A stretch of 37,200 nucleotides of DNA from positions 1 to 37,200 of the IMG/VR virus record IMGVR_UViG_3300035703_000221. One strand, given 5' to 3'. The translations under genes and the position numbers were made by a program. This document shows positions 1 through 5,884 of the stretch, piece by piece (position 1 is the stretch's first letter; each line of letters starts with the position of its first letter). The notes under the pieces are model-generated. The model ran no database searches, had not been told where the DNA came from, and was given only the letters and a program-made list of their open reading frames with translations. Source of the stretch: a virus.

Positions 1-248
1 AGTTGACTGACCTTGTCGATGGTTTGTTGGATCAAACGAACGTCACTGCGACGAACGATGTCACAGCCGGAAACGATGTGAACGCTGGCGCAGATGTGAA
101 CGTCACTGGGTACGTGTTCACCCCAGCCGGCTACGCCTACGACATCACTTACACGCGGCGTGGTGCGTGGCTTGGCAATGATGGCCGTTTGGGGTATGCG
201 TCATCGTCGCGCGAAAAGAAGGCGAACATTCGTGACGCAAAGATCGAC
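1..248. repeat. Left copy of 248-bp end redundancy (circular assembly overlap)
   Basis: Bases 1-248 match 36953-37200 except at two positions (128 C against 37080 T; 239 A against 37191 G). Both differences fall in third codon positions of Ala codons and are silent. The repeat lies inside one open reading frame that runs across the join, which fits a circular or circularly permuted genome better than dedicated terminal repeats. Confidence 0.95.
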
Positions 249-524
249 CCCGAGGCAGTGTTGCGAATTGTGCCGCGCCTGTTCAACTACAAGGCGGAAC
301 TTGAGAAGCGTGCCGAAGATTCCAACTACAAGGTTGCGACGGAGTTCGGTGCGATTGCTGAAGAGTTGCACGAGTTGGGGCTATGGCAGGTTGTCATTTA
401 CGACCAAGGCAAGCCGATAGGTATTCACTACGAAATGGTGGGCTTGCTTGCTGTTGCGGCGGCTGAGCATGTGAACGCTCGAGTGGATGCTTTGTCTGCC
501 AGGTTGGATGCGGCGGGACTTTAG
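1..524 (+). CDS. Tail protein with S74-type self-cleaving chaperone domain (3' part)
   Basis: This is the C-terminal part of a gene that starts at 36823 and crosses the circular join; the joined protein would be 217 residues. The part here begins at about residue 45 of the full protein. It has a beta-rich stretch with repeated Asn-Asp-Val and Ala-Gly units, then SSREKKANI at about residues 112-120 of the joined protein. That motif resembles the SDxRLKxNI start of the peptidase S74 intramolecular chaperone domain found at the end of many phage tail spikes and fibres. In that family the chaperone trimerises the fibre and then cuts itself off just before the Ser. The usual Asp after the first Ser is Ser here, so cleavage is inferred, not certain. 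The stop codon (522-524) overlaps the stop of the opposing gene in the four bases TTAG. Confidence 0.8.
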   Translation, partial: LTDLVDGLLDQTNVTATNDVTAGNDVNAGADVNVTGYVFTPAGYAYDITYTRRGAWLGNDGRLGYASSSREKKANIRDAKIDPEAVLRIVPRLFNYKAELEKRAEDSNYKVATEFGAIAEELHELGLWQVVIYDQGKPIGIHYEMVGLLAVAAAEHVNARVDALSARLDAAGL

Positions 525-874
525 GGCTTGTACCAGGCGACGCATTGGTTTGCGTCGTTGTACTCGACGCACGGCTGTCCGTTTGTGGTCGCTTGGCAGT
601 TGCTTTCGTTGCCAGCTTCGTCTACTTGACCGGCTGTGGTTCCTGCTGGGCATCGTCCCGGTTCTGGCGCTGGCGCTTCGACTACGGGCGCTGGCGCTTC
701 CACGACTACCTCAATTGGGGTTGGTTCGGGGGTTGGCTTTACGTCTTGGGCGGTGAATGCACGCTCACCCGTTTGCGTGGGGTCGGCGGCGGGCGTGTTT
801 GCTACGCCGACCCCTACGCCGCCGCCGATTACGAGTGCGGCTCCGGCGAGTGCGGCGATCCATGTGCTTTTCAT
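521..874 (-). CDS. Secreted or membrane-anchored protein with Pro-rich stalk and four Cys
   Basis: A 117-residue protein read against the surrounding late operon. Residues 4-25 form one hydrophobic segment after a Lys, so it is a signal peptide or N-terminal anchor. Residues 47-73 are rich in Pro, Ala, Glu and Val, like an extended stalk. The C-terminal part has four Cys (75, 93, 102, 111) that could form two disulfides outside the cell. A strong ribosome binding site (GGAGGGG) lies 4-5 bases before the ATG, which supports it as a real gene. It sits between two tail genes and its stop overlaps the stop of the tail gene. No function is recognised. Because it is leftward inside a rightward lytic operon, it could be expressed in the lysogen and change the cell surface, for example as superinfection exclusion; this is inference. 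Confidence 0.75.
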   Translation of the reverse strand: MKSTWIAALAGAALVIGGGVGVGVANTPAADPTQTGERAFTAQDVKPTPEPTPIEVVVEAPAPVVEAPAPEPGRCPAGTTAGQVDEAGNESNCQATTNGQPCVEYNDANQCVAWYKP

Positions 875-927
875 GACCCCTCCAAGGATTCAATTTCTGC
901 TCACACTTTAACAGGAAGGTGCCCGAA

Positions 928-1938
928 ATGGCAGTGACAAAAGGTCTCGGCACGACAGGAAACGGCGCAGGTACCGTAACTCCTCTCGATCACAAGCTTG
1001 CGCAGGCTGGCCTGATTGCTAAGACGGGCGCTGGTACGAACTTGGTTCGTCCGGGCTTGTTTTACGACGGCGTTAGCACGATTGTTTCGGGCAAAGCGAA
1101 TATGAGCTATGACGTGGCTCCGTTCACCGCAGCTCTTACTCGTGGGGCTACGGCGGGCGCGGTGTTGCTGTCGAATGACGGCACGGTGAACGTTGTGACG
1201 ACTGCTGCTCCGGGGTCGAACTCGCGCATTGACTCGGTGTATGTGTGGCAGCGCGAGTTTTCATTGGACGGCACTGACTCAAACCCTGTCATTGGTGTTG
1301 TGCAGGGTACGGCGGCGGCTTCTCCGGTTGCCCCGTCGTTGGCCGCTTTTCCTGGCGCTATCGAGTTGGCCCGTATTACGGTTCCGGCTGGTGTGACGGC
1401 GACGAACTCAGGTACGACGATCACGCAGACCGCTCCGTTCACGACGGTTGATGGTGGCGTCTTGGTTCGCCGCACGACTGCTGAGCGTGACGCGATCGCT
1501 TCACCCATGACTGGTCTGCTGGTGCGGGTGCTGGCTGACGGCATCACCTACCAGTACACGGGGTCGACGTGGATTGACGCTGCAGGCACGGTGTTCTCGC
1601 ATCGTCAGCTGGACACCACGAACGACTCGGGTCGGTTCCTGATTCAGCAAGGCATCGGTCGCATCGCGGGAGCGAACGCCGCGTCAGTGTCGGAGGCAGT
1701 GACGTTTCCGGTCGCGTTCGCTGCAGTGCCGATGGTCGTGTGCCAACACATCGGCGGCCGCACGACAGGTGCGTTCAATACAACGGGGCTGATCGAGATC
1801 GCTGTGCCGGTGATGGGCCAGCCCGTCGTGCCCAGCACCACCGGGTTCACCGCGAAGATTCACCGCACCGATGGTGCAAACCTCTCGACCGGCTTCGACA
1901 TGTACTACTCCTGGTTGGCCATCGGGGTGGCTGCCTGA
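928..1938 (+). CDS. Minor tail protein / tail fibre
   Basis: A 336-residue protein rich in Thr, Ala, Gly and Val, as in beta-structured tail fibres. The start at 928 is chosen because AGGAAGG ends 8 bases before it; an upstream in-frame GTG at 919 overlaps that site. The N-terminal 150 residues look like the actinophage tail proteins that describe a value range and a domain with Asp-Gly-Thr turns. Around residue 190 is a short motif (ERDAIASPMTGLLVRVLADG) also seen in phage fibres before a receptor-binding tip. The C-terminus ends in YYSWLAIG, similar to the last strand of several phage fibre tip domains. It overlaps the endolysin start (TGATG), so the two are probably translated together. 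It probably binds the host surface, but no ligand can be read from the sequence. Confidence 0.7.
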   Translation: MAVTKGLGTTGNGAGTVTPLDHKLAQAGLIAKTGAGTNLVRPGLFYDGVSTIVSGKANMSYDVAPFTAALTRGATAGAVLLSNDGTVNVVTTAAPGSNSRIDSVYVWQREFSLDGTDSNPVIGVVQGTAAASPVAPSLAAFPGAIELARITVPAGVTATNSGTTITQTAPFTTVDGGVLVRRTTAERDAIASPMTGLLVRVLADGITYQYTGSTWIDAAGTVFSHRQLDTTNDSGRFLIQQGIGRIAGANAASVSEAVTFPVAFAAVPMVVCQHIGGRTTGAFNTTGLIEIAVPVMGQPVVPSTTGFTAKIHRTDGANLSTGFDMYYSWLAIGVAA

Positions 1939-2663
1939 TGTTCATGCATCCAGTGCCCGGGCCGATCACGTCCCCGTACGGGCCTCGCGGCCGCGGGTTT
2001 CACAACGGCATCGACTACGGCTGGTTGTTTGCCGACCCGCAGCGTTCTCGCAACATTTACGCGCCCGCGTCGGGAACTGTCACTGTCGGCTGGAATGCGC
2101 TGGTGGGTAACTACATCGAGTTGCCAACAGAGCGCGGCATGTTGCGGCTTGCACACTTCGCATCCATCGCCGTGAAGTCGGGCGACTCGGTCGTTCAGGG
2201 TCGCACCCTCTTGGGAGTGATGGGGCAAACCGGCCTGCAAGCCCAAGGCGTGCACCTGCACGTTGACCTGTTCATGAAAGACGGACGGGTTGACCCTGAG
2301 CCGCACTTCACTGTGCCGTTCCAAGTTCTGACCGCATCGAACCAGGAGAAAACCATGCGAGTGATTTACAACAAGGACAGCACCGACGACGCCACACGCC
2401 GCGCGCTCGTGGGGGAGTTGTCATTCCAGGTCATCACCGCAGCGCAGTCGTTGCGCGAAGAGAAGCTCTGGGGCGCTCCGGTGAACTTCACGGTGGGTGA
2501 GTGGAATGCGGCCCGCGATTTGGTGGAGTTGCGTCGTAAGGCTGTCGGCTTGCCCGCTTCCGGTGGTGGTGGTGGTTTCACGGTGGAGGATCGCACCCGC
2601 CTCAACGCTGTCCCGACCGCTGAACAGAACGGCGCGGCAGCGCGCACAGCCATCGTCAAGTAA
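1938..2663 (+). CDS. M23 family peptidase endolysin
   Basis: A 241-residue protein with the LytM/M23 zinc metallopeptidase domain in its first 130 residues. The zinc ligands are visible: H22 and D26 in FHNGIDYG, and H108 in GVHLHVD; H73 (LAHF) and H106 are the likely catalytic His. M23 enzymes cut peptide cross-bridges of the cell wall. After a Gly-rich linker near residue 212 comes a short C-terminal segment (FTVEDRTRLNAV), possibly for oligomerisation or wall binding. No signal peptide is seen, so release would rely on a holin, and two small membrane proteins follow directly. It could instead be a virion-associated lysin, but its place in the lysis cassette favours endolysin. The ATG overlaps the previous stop (TGATG). 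Confidence 0.85.
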   Translation: MFMHPVPGPITSPYGPRGRGFHNGIDYGWLFADPQRSRNIYAPASGTVTVGWNALVGNYIELPTERGMLRLAHFASIAVKSGDSVVQGRTLLGVMGQTGLQAQGVHLHVDLFMKDGRVDPEPHFTVPFQVLTASNQEKTMRVIYNKDSTDDATRRALVGELSFQVITAAQSLREEKLWGAPVNFTVGEWNAARDLVELRRKAVGLPASGGGGGFTVEDRTRLNAVPTAEQNGAAARTAIVK

Positions 2664-2689
2664 CCCTCTCGCCTCGGGAGGGGGCCACC

Positions 2690-2908
2690 ATGTCTGACGT
2701 TACCGAACCATCAACGCGCGTCACCCTTGGCGCGATCTACTCGAAACTGCTCGACGTAGAAAAGAAGGTTGACCCGATCCCTGAGCAGGTGCGCGACCAC
2801 GAGATTCGCATTCGTGCCATCGAGAAATACCTGTGGGTGTGGATTGGCGCAGCGGGTGTCGGCGGTGCCGGCCTCGGGCAAATCATCAACACCCTCATTA
2901 ACCAGTAA
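2690..2908 (+). CDS. Small membrane protein of lysis cassette (holin-like)
   Basis: A 72-residue protein with a charged N-terminal half that looks helical and possibly coiled (residues 15-48, VEKKVDPIPEQVRDHEIRIR) and one hydrophobic segment at about 48-68 (WVWIGAAGVGGAGLGQII). A strong GGGAGGGGG precedes the ATG. It stands between the endolysin and the two-TM protein, the usual place for a holin, antiholin or second lysis factor. One TM segment after an amphipathic helix is known for some actinophage lysis proteins. Which of the two membrane proteins makes the lesion cannot be decided here. Confidence 0.75.
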   Translation: MSDVTEPSTRVTLGAIYSKLLDVEKKVDPIPEQVRDHEIRIRAIEKYLWVWIGAAGVGGAGLGQIINTLINQ

Positions 2909-2916
2909 GGAGCATC

Positions 2917-3180
2917 ATGGAAACCATCATTGCTTTCATCAAAAAGGCTCAGGCGTACGCAAAGGCCATAGTCGCGGGGGCGGGCACTATCCTCGTTGCC
3001 GTTTCGGGACTGTCGGAAGATTTCGGCATCACGATCATTCCGGTGGAGGCGCAACCGTGGATCACGTTTACGCTTGCCGTGCTCACCGCGTTTGCTACGT
3101 GGGCCGTGCCGAACGCCGGTTTCGTGGATAGCCCTGCCGACAACGGTTTGGGTGGCGTCGCTCCCGAGCTTGAAGCGTGA
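2917..3180 (+). CDS. Putative holin, two transmembrane segments
   Basis: An 87-residue protein with hydrophobic segments at about 15-32 (AKAIVAGAGTILVAVSGL) and 48-65 (PWITFTLAVLTAFATWAV), a short loop, and an acidic C-terminal tail. This two-helix form is common for phage holins, which make pores that let the endolysin reach the wall. TAAGGAGC lies just before the ATG, and the gene follows the previous one by 8 bases. The ending (NAGFVDSPADNG) resembles that of other actinophage holins. It is the best holin candidate in the genome. Confidence 0.8.
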   Translation: METIIAFIKKAQAYAKAIVAGAGTILVAVSGLSEDFGITIIPVEAQPWITFTLAVLTAFATWAVPNAGFVDSPADNGLGGVAPELEA

Positions 3181-3257
3181 GCGGCGGCGAACAGGTCGGC
3201 GGCTACCAAGTACCGACCGATCCGATGGATGAGCTCAACTGCGAGTCCTGCCAATAA
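3177..3257 (+). CDS. Tiny conserved-looking ORF after holin
   Basis: A 26-residue reading frame with a GTG start inside the holin stop (GTGA overlap), ending in a CESCQ motif. The GTGA junction is the same type used between many genes here, and the two Cys near the end look like a short metal or disulfide motif. It is the last frame before the terminator. No function is known, and its size leaves real doubt that it is translated. Confidence 0.4.
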   Translation: MSGGEQVGGYQVPTDPMDELNCESCQ

Positions 3258-3295
3258 GCCGAAACGTCCCCTGTAGGTAAGTTTTTGCCTACTAC

Positions 3296-3342
3296 GCGCC
3301 CCCTGGGGCTGACCTAACCGTCAGCCTCGGGGGGCGCTTTTT
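3296..3342 (+). terminator. Rho-independent terminator of late/lysis operon
   Basis: GCGCCCCC with TGGGGCTGAC pairs with GTCAGCC and GGGGGGCGC across a short CTAACC loop, followed by TTTTT at 3338-3342. It closes the rightward operon that starts near 23.5 kb and runs through the circular join. There is no T run for the opposite direction, so the leftward gene ending at 3348 is not clearly terminated by it. Confidence 0.9.
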
Positions 3343-3347
3343 GTCGT

Positions 3348-3686
3348 CTACCCGAACGTCGCCCCAGCCCAACCGATGATCCACAAGCTCAACGCGATCA
3401 TTCCAAACACACCACCGAGCACAGCCAACACTGATCCGTGGGCGGCTCGAGCGTTCACGTCACGCAACCCGAACACACCAAACACGACAGCCATAATCGA
3501 GAACACCACCGACAGGGGCATGAGAAGCCAAAACAGGATCGCGGACACTCCGCAGAAGAATCCGGTGATCGCTAACCCTGACCAGGGGCGGTTGGCTGGG
3601 CCGGGTGCACGATGTTCTGTCCACGCAACACCATCCCAGTAGCGTTGCCCGTTGCCGTCTGGATACCAACCTGCTGGTGCGCTCAT
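3348..3686 (-). CDS. DUF2510 membrane protein coupled to integrase
   Basis: A 112-residue protein. Residues 5-28 match the DUF2510 motif of actinobacterial membrane proteins: GWYPDGNGQRYWDGVAWTEH. Three hydrophobic segments follow (about 37-56, 57-73 and 84-108), as in DUF4190-type proteins. DUF2510 is mostly cellular, so this gene suggests an actinobacterial host or gene capture. Its ATG (3686-3684) overlaps the integrase stop as ATGA, with no clear ribosome site of its own, so it is probably translated by coupling to the integrase. This places it in the repressor-integrase transcript and hence in the lysogen. A role in superinfection exclusion or membrane change is plausible but not shown. 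Confidence 0.85.
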   Translation of the reverse strand: MSAPAGWYPDGNGQRYWDGVAWTEHRAPGPANRPWSGLAITGFFCGVSAILFWLLMPLSVVFSIMAVVFGVFGLRDVNARAAHGSVLAVLGGVFGMIALSLWIIGWAGATFG

Positions 3687-4462
3687 GCCACGAGAGTAGT
3701 TGACTGACCGGCAGAGCGCATCTGATCCTGTTCGACGTGCACGTAGCGTGCTGTCGTCGCTGGGCTTGCGTGGCCTAGAAACTCTTGCGCCAACCGTAGG
3801 TCGTTGCCGCCAGCCCGATACACGACCGTTCCGGCACGATGCCGCAACGCGTGCGTGTTGACTCCTGCCAGATCACGGACTGCACGCCACACCGTAGACG
3901 GGTGCACGGGAGTGCCCGACTTGCCGGGGAACAACCAACCGTGGCGTGTTTCGCAGCGTGCTAGAACGTCACGCAGGCGCGCGCTCATCCACATGGTCCT
4001 GAGCTGTCCACCTTTGCCGACGACAGTCAACCATTCGCCGTCGATGTCGGCGGTGTGGATTTTGGCGATTTCGTGCACTCGAAGGCCGCATTCTGCGCCG
4101 AGTCGTATCCATGCTTCATGTTGTGGGGTGGCCGCTTTCAGGATGCCTGCGGCGATTTGTGCGTCAGTGGCGATGCGCGATTTAGTGCGTCTTGAGTGTG
4201 GGGCTTGGAGGTCTGCGGCAGGGTTGTTGGAGAGTAGTCCGGTGCGGTGTGCCCATCCGTAGAAGGATCGCAGCGTGGCGATCGCGGATTGGATTGTGGC
4301 GGGTTTCCAGCCCTGTGCGTGTACCCAACGGGACAGGCCGTCTGGTGTGGCGTTGCGGGGGTTATGGCGGCTGATGTACATGCGCATGTAGTGGGTGCGC
4401 AGTTTGATGGTGGTGGGTGCGCGGTGTTGATCGTGAAGGTGTTGCACGTACTGTTCGAGCAT
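3683..4462 (-). CDS. int: Tyrosine integrase
   Basis: A 259-residue tyrosine recombinase that would join phage and host attachment sites. The N-terminal core-binding SAM-like domain spans about 1-85. The catalytic domain holds all expected residues: R128 (CGLRVHEI), K150 (VVGKGG), H204 and R207 (THALRH), H231 (LGHAS) and the nucleophile Y240 (ARYVHV). It is short and lacks a large arm-binding domain, like Xer-type enzymes and the simple integrases of integration-dependent immunity phages. It ends in TTLVA; C-terminal LVA or LAA endings are known degrons for ClpXP, so the enzyme may be unstable. GAAGGGGAG precedes the ATG. It lies 80 bases downstream of the repressor, read in the same direction, so a read-through transcript is likely. 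Confidence 0.95.
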   Translation of the reverse strand: MLEQYVQHLHDQHRAPTTIKLRTHYMRMYISRHNPRNATPDGLSRWVHAQGWKPATIQSAIATLRSFYGWAHRTGLLSNNPAADLQAPHSRRTKSRIATDAQIAAGILKAATPQHEAWIRLGAECGLRVHEIAKIHTADIDGEWLTVVGKGGQLRTMWMSARLRDVLARCETRHGWLFPGKSGTPVHPSTVWRAVRDLAGVNTHALRHRAGTVVYRAGGNDLRLAQEFLGHASPATTARYVHVEQDQMRSAGQSTTLVA

Positions 4463-4620
4463 GTGGGCTCCCCTTCTGGTTGCTGTGACGTTTGCTCGAA
4501 ACTATTGACGTTTGATGCTGTGTCACATTCCCCGTTTTGGGACTAGCGGGCCGAACGAATCGGGGTCACCTTTGCCGAGGTCGGAAACGTCACCGCAGGC
4601 TTGTTCGGGCGAATCGGGGT
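4463..4620. other. Candidate attP region between and within int and repressor genes
   Basis: The 80-bp gap before the integrase plus the 3' end of the repressor gene hold clustered short repeats: TGACGTTT at 4486-4493 and 4506-4513 (20 bp apart) and its inverse at 4585-4592, and an 11-bp direct repeat CGAATCGGGGT at 4556-4566 and 4610-4620. In small-integrase phages attP usually lies beside int, and in integration-dependent immunity it lies in the 3' end of the repressor. No tRNA-like core is visible. This is inference from position and repeats only. Confidence 0.35.
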
Positions 4621-4899
4621 AACGGATGCAAGTGACCAATCCGTTATTTGCACGTCTTTCTCCGTGAACAGATCGCCAGGGGCCATCTTGAAGAACGCGG
4701 CGATTGCGACAATCTCGGTGGTCGTGAAGTCGGCTTGCGACTTCATGCGGCGACTGAGTGACATTTCTGACAGTCCAAGGTGGTGCGCGAGTCGCCCTTG
4801 GGTCAGATTGCGGTAGCCAAGCTCGCCGCGAATGTTGGCCGCGACGATCTCGTTGGCTCGGTTGTCGAGCGGCTGCGTGATCGGCTGAACGTTTGACAT
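4543..4899 (-). CDS. Immunity repressor (HTH)
   Basis: A 118-residue protein with a helix-turn-helix at about residues 33-52 (TQGRLAHHLGLSEMSLSRRM). Its first 80 residues align with the divergent Cro-like protein (shared LSEM, SRR, FT, GDLF/GYFF pattern), so both probably bind the same operators. The last 30 residues are a Pro/Thr/Lys-rich tail in which VTPIR occurs twice. In integration-dependent immunity the C-terminal tail of the repressor is lost when the phage integrates within the gene; this tail would fit that role, but that is inference. A palindromic operator (4910-4924) sits inside its promoter. There is no normal ribosome binding site, and the predicted mRNA start falls at or next to the ATG, so it is probably leaderless. 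Confidence 0.85.
   Translation of the reverse strand: MSNVQPITQPLDNRANEIVAANIRGELGYRNLTQGRLAHHLGLSEMSLSRRMKSQADFTTTEIVAIAAFFKMAPGDLFTEKDVQITDWSLASVTPIRPNKPAVTFPTSAKVTPIRSAR
4620..4646. promoter_or_regulatory. Intragenic operator-like inverted repeat
   Basis: TAACGGAT (4620-4627) and ATCCGTTA (4639-4646) form a perfect 8-bp inverted repeat with an 11-bp spacer inside the repressor gene. The arms match the half-sites of the operator at 4910-4924. It could be an auxiliary repressor site or part of attP. Confidence 0.5.
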
Positions 4900-4905
4900 A
4901 CCCCC

Positions 4906-4933
4906 AGGGTAACGGATTCCGTTATTAAGTCAA
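4906..4933 (-). promoter_or_regulatory. Leftward repressor promoter
   Basis: On the minus strand TTGACT (complement of 4928-4933) is followed after 16 bases by TACCCT (complement of 4906-4911). The expected start of transcription lies about 7 bases beyond, at or very near the repressor ATG at 4899, so the message would have no leader. The -35 is a close match and the -10 is a weak one. Confidence 0.55.
4910..4924. promoter_or_regulatory. Operator palindrome over repressor promoter
   Basis: TAACGGATTCCGTTA is a perfect 7-1-7 palindrome lying between the -35 and -10 boxes of the repressor promoter. A protein bound there would block that promoter, so Cro repression or repressor autoregulation is likely. 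Confidence 0.7.
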
Positions 4934-4957
4934 CCCGTACGGGGGAATATCTACCGT

Positions 4958-5033
4958 TTGACGATACTGCGACACGCCGTGAGAAAACTCATTTAGCCAA
5001 AACGTCGCACCTATGCGTTATGTTCTAACGCAT
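4958..5033 (+). promoter_or_regulatory. Rightward early promoter region with start-codon palindrome
   Basis: TATGTT at 5019-5024 is a good -10 box whose start of transcription would fall at about the Cro ATG (5032). ATGCGTTA (5013-5020) and TAACGCAT (5026-5033) form a perfect 8-bp inverted repeat with a 5-bp spacer covering the -10 and the start codon. Its half-site TAACGCAT differs by one base from the TAACGGAT of the repressor-side operator. A consensus-like TTGACG at 4958-4963 is too far upstream for this -10, so the -35 is uncertain. Confidence 0.55.
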
Positions 5034-5253
5034 GGCGATACAAACCAACGCAGACGTAGCAGCCCGAGTGCGCGGCATCGCAGCCCAGCACCGCACTACG
5101 CAACAGCAAATCGCATCAGTCCTCAACCTTTCCGAGATGGCCATAAGCCGTCGCGTCAACGGTGTCACACCGTTCACACCGGAAGAGCTGATCCTGATGT
5201 CTCGGCACTTCGGCGTTCCAGCCGGCTACTTCTTTGGGGAGGTGGCGGCATGA
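5032..5253 (+). CDS. Cro-like HTH regulator
   Basis: A 73-residue protein with a helix-turn-helix at about 23-42 (TQQQIASVLNLSEMAISRRV). It is a paralogue of the repressor next door, from which it is divergently read; LSEM, SRR, FTxxE and the final aromatic pair are shared. By position and size it should act as Cro or as an excision/lytic regulator competing for the same operators. There is no ribosome binding site before the ATG, and the start codon lies in a palindrome, so leaderless translation is likely. It overlaps the next gene as ATGA. Confidence 0.85.
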   Translation: MAIQTNADVAARVRGIAAQHRTTQQQIASVLNLSEMAISRRVNGVTPFTPEELILMSRHFGVPAGYFFGEVAA

Positions 5254-5633
5254 GTGCCGAGTGCATCATCTGGCAGGGCGCGGTTCAGTCGCGTGGGTAC
5301 GGGAGCGTCACGAACCGCAAGGGCGGCACGATGCTTGCCCACCGCGCTGTGTGGGAAGCCACCTACGGCGCGATCCCTGATGGCATGACCATCGACCACC
5401 TGTGCCGCACGAAGTTGTGCGTGAACGTAGCGCACATGGAGGTTGTGACCGCTGCGGAGAACACACGGCGGATGCTGGCGCTCAAGACCGAGTGCGTGAA
5501 GGGTCACCCTTTGCGGGGCCAGAACTTGCGCATGGTCAACCGTGCCGATGGTCGCACCTATCGGGTGTGCCGTGAGTGCGAGCGGGCAACGAAGCGGGCC
5601 TACCGTGCTCGAGTTGCGGAGCGTGCGGCATGA
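5250..5633 (+). CDS. HNH endonuclease
   Basis: A 127-residue HNH_3-type nuclease. An N-terminal motif (CIIWQGAVQSRGYGSV) is followed by the ββα-metal core: H31 (LAHRAVWEA), D49-H50 (TIDHLC), C52, C57, H62 and N71. Such enzymes are often free-standing homing nucleases. Its place directly after cro, joined by ATGA, means it is expressed at once in lytic growth. The C-terminal part is basic and has two further CxxC-like Cys (CVKGHPL and CRECER), possibly a second zinc site. The start at 5250 is chosen for the ATGA overlap. Confidence 0.85.
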   Translation: MSAECIIWQGAVQSRGYGSVTNRKGGTMLAHRAVWEATYGAIPDGMTIDHLCRTKLCVNVAHMEVVTAAENTRRMLALKTECVKGHPLRGQNLRMVNRADGRTYRVCRECERATKRAYRARVAERAA

Positions 5634-5722
5634 TCCCCGATCTGACTTCTGACCCGCTACTGCTGGCCGTCATCGCGGTCATCTGTTGGGCGGCACTCGT
5701 CTGGCAGGTGCGCCGTGGATGA
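5630..5722 (+). CDS. Tiny single-TM protein
   Basis: A 30-residue frame with one hydrophobic segment (PLLLAVIAVICWAALVW) and a basic end. It begins by ATGA overlap with the HNH gene and ends inside the next tiny frame. No function is known. Confidence 0.5.
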   Translation: MIPDLTSDPLLLAVIAVICWAALVWQVRRG

Positions 5723-5834
5723 CGGGTCGGTGGGACTGCTGATCGCCGCTGTCGCGTGTGCGCTGATTGCGGTCGGGCTCGCGTTTCTTGCTGCGGCTTC
5801 ATGGTCGCGGCGTCCCCGTTACAAGCGCAAATGA
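5715..5834 (+). CDS. Tiny single-TM protein
   Basis: A 39-residue frame with a GTG start overlapping the previous frame by 8 bases. Residues 6-29 are hydrophobic (VGLLIAAVACALIAVGLAFL) and the end is strongly basic (RRPRYKRK). The two tiny TM genes in tandem may act as a pair. Function unknown. Confidence 0.5.
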   Translation: MDDGSVGLLIAAVACALIAVGLAFLAAASWSRRPRYKRK

Positions 5835-5839
5835 AAGAA

Positions 5840-5861
5840 GGCCCCCGTGTCAGCGGAGGCC
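5840..5861 (+). other. Stem-loop upstream of RAMP-like gene
   Basis: GGCCcCCG pairs with CGGaGGCC across TGTCAG, with one mismatch. No T run follows. It lies in the short gap before the gene at 5885 and may protect or attenuate the message. Confidence 0.45.
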
Positions 5862-5884
5862 CCCTACAAGAAAGGCAATACAGC

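Noticed and set aside
1-248. Long terminal repeats of a linear genome (T7-like)
   Set aside because: The repeat lies within one tail gene, not in a packaging region, and its copies differ, which fits a circular assembly overlap better.
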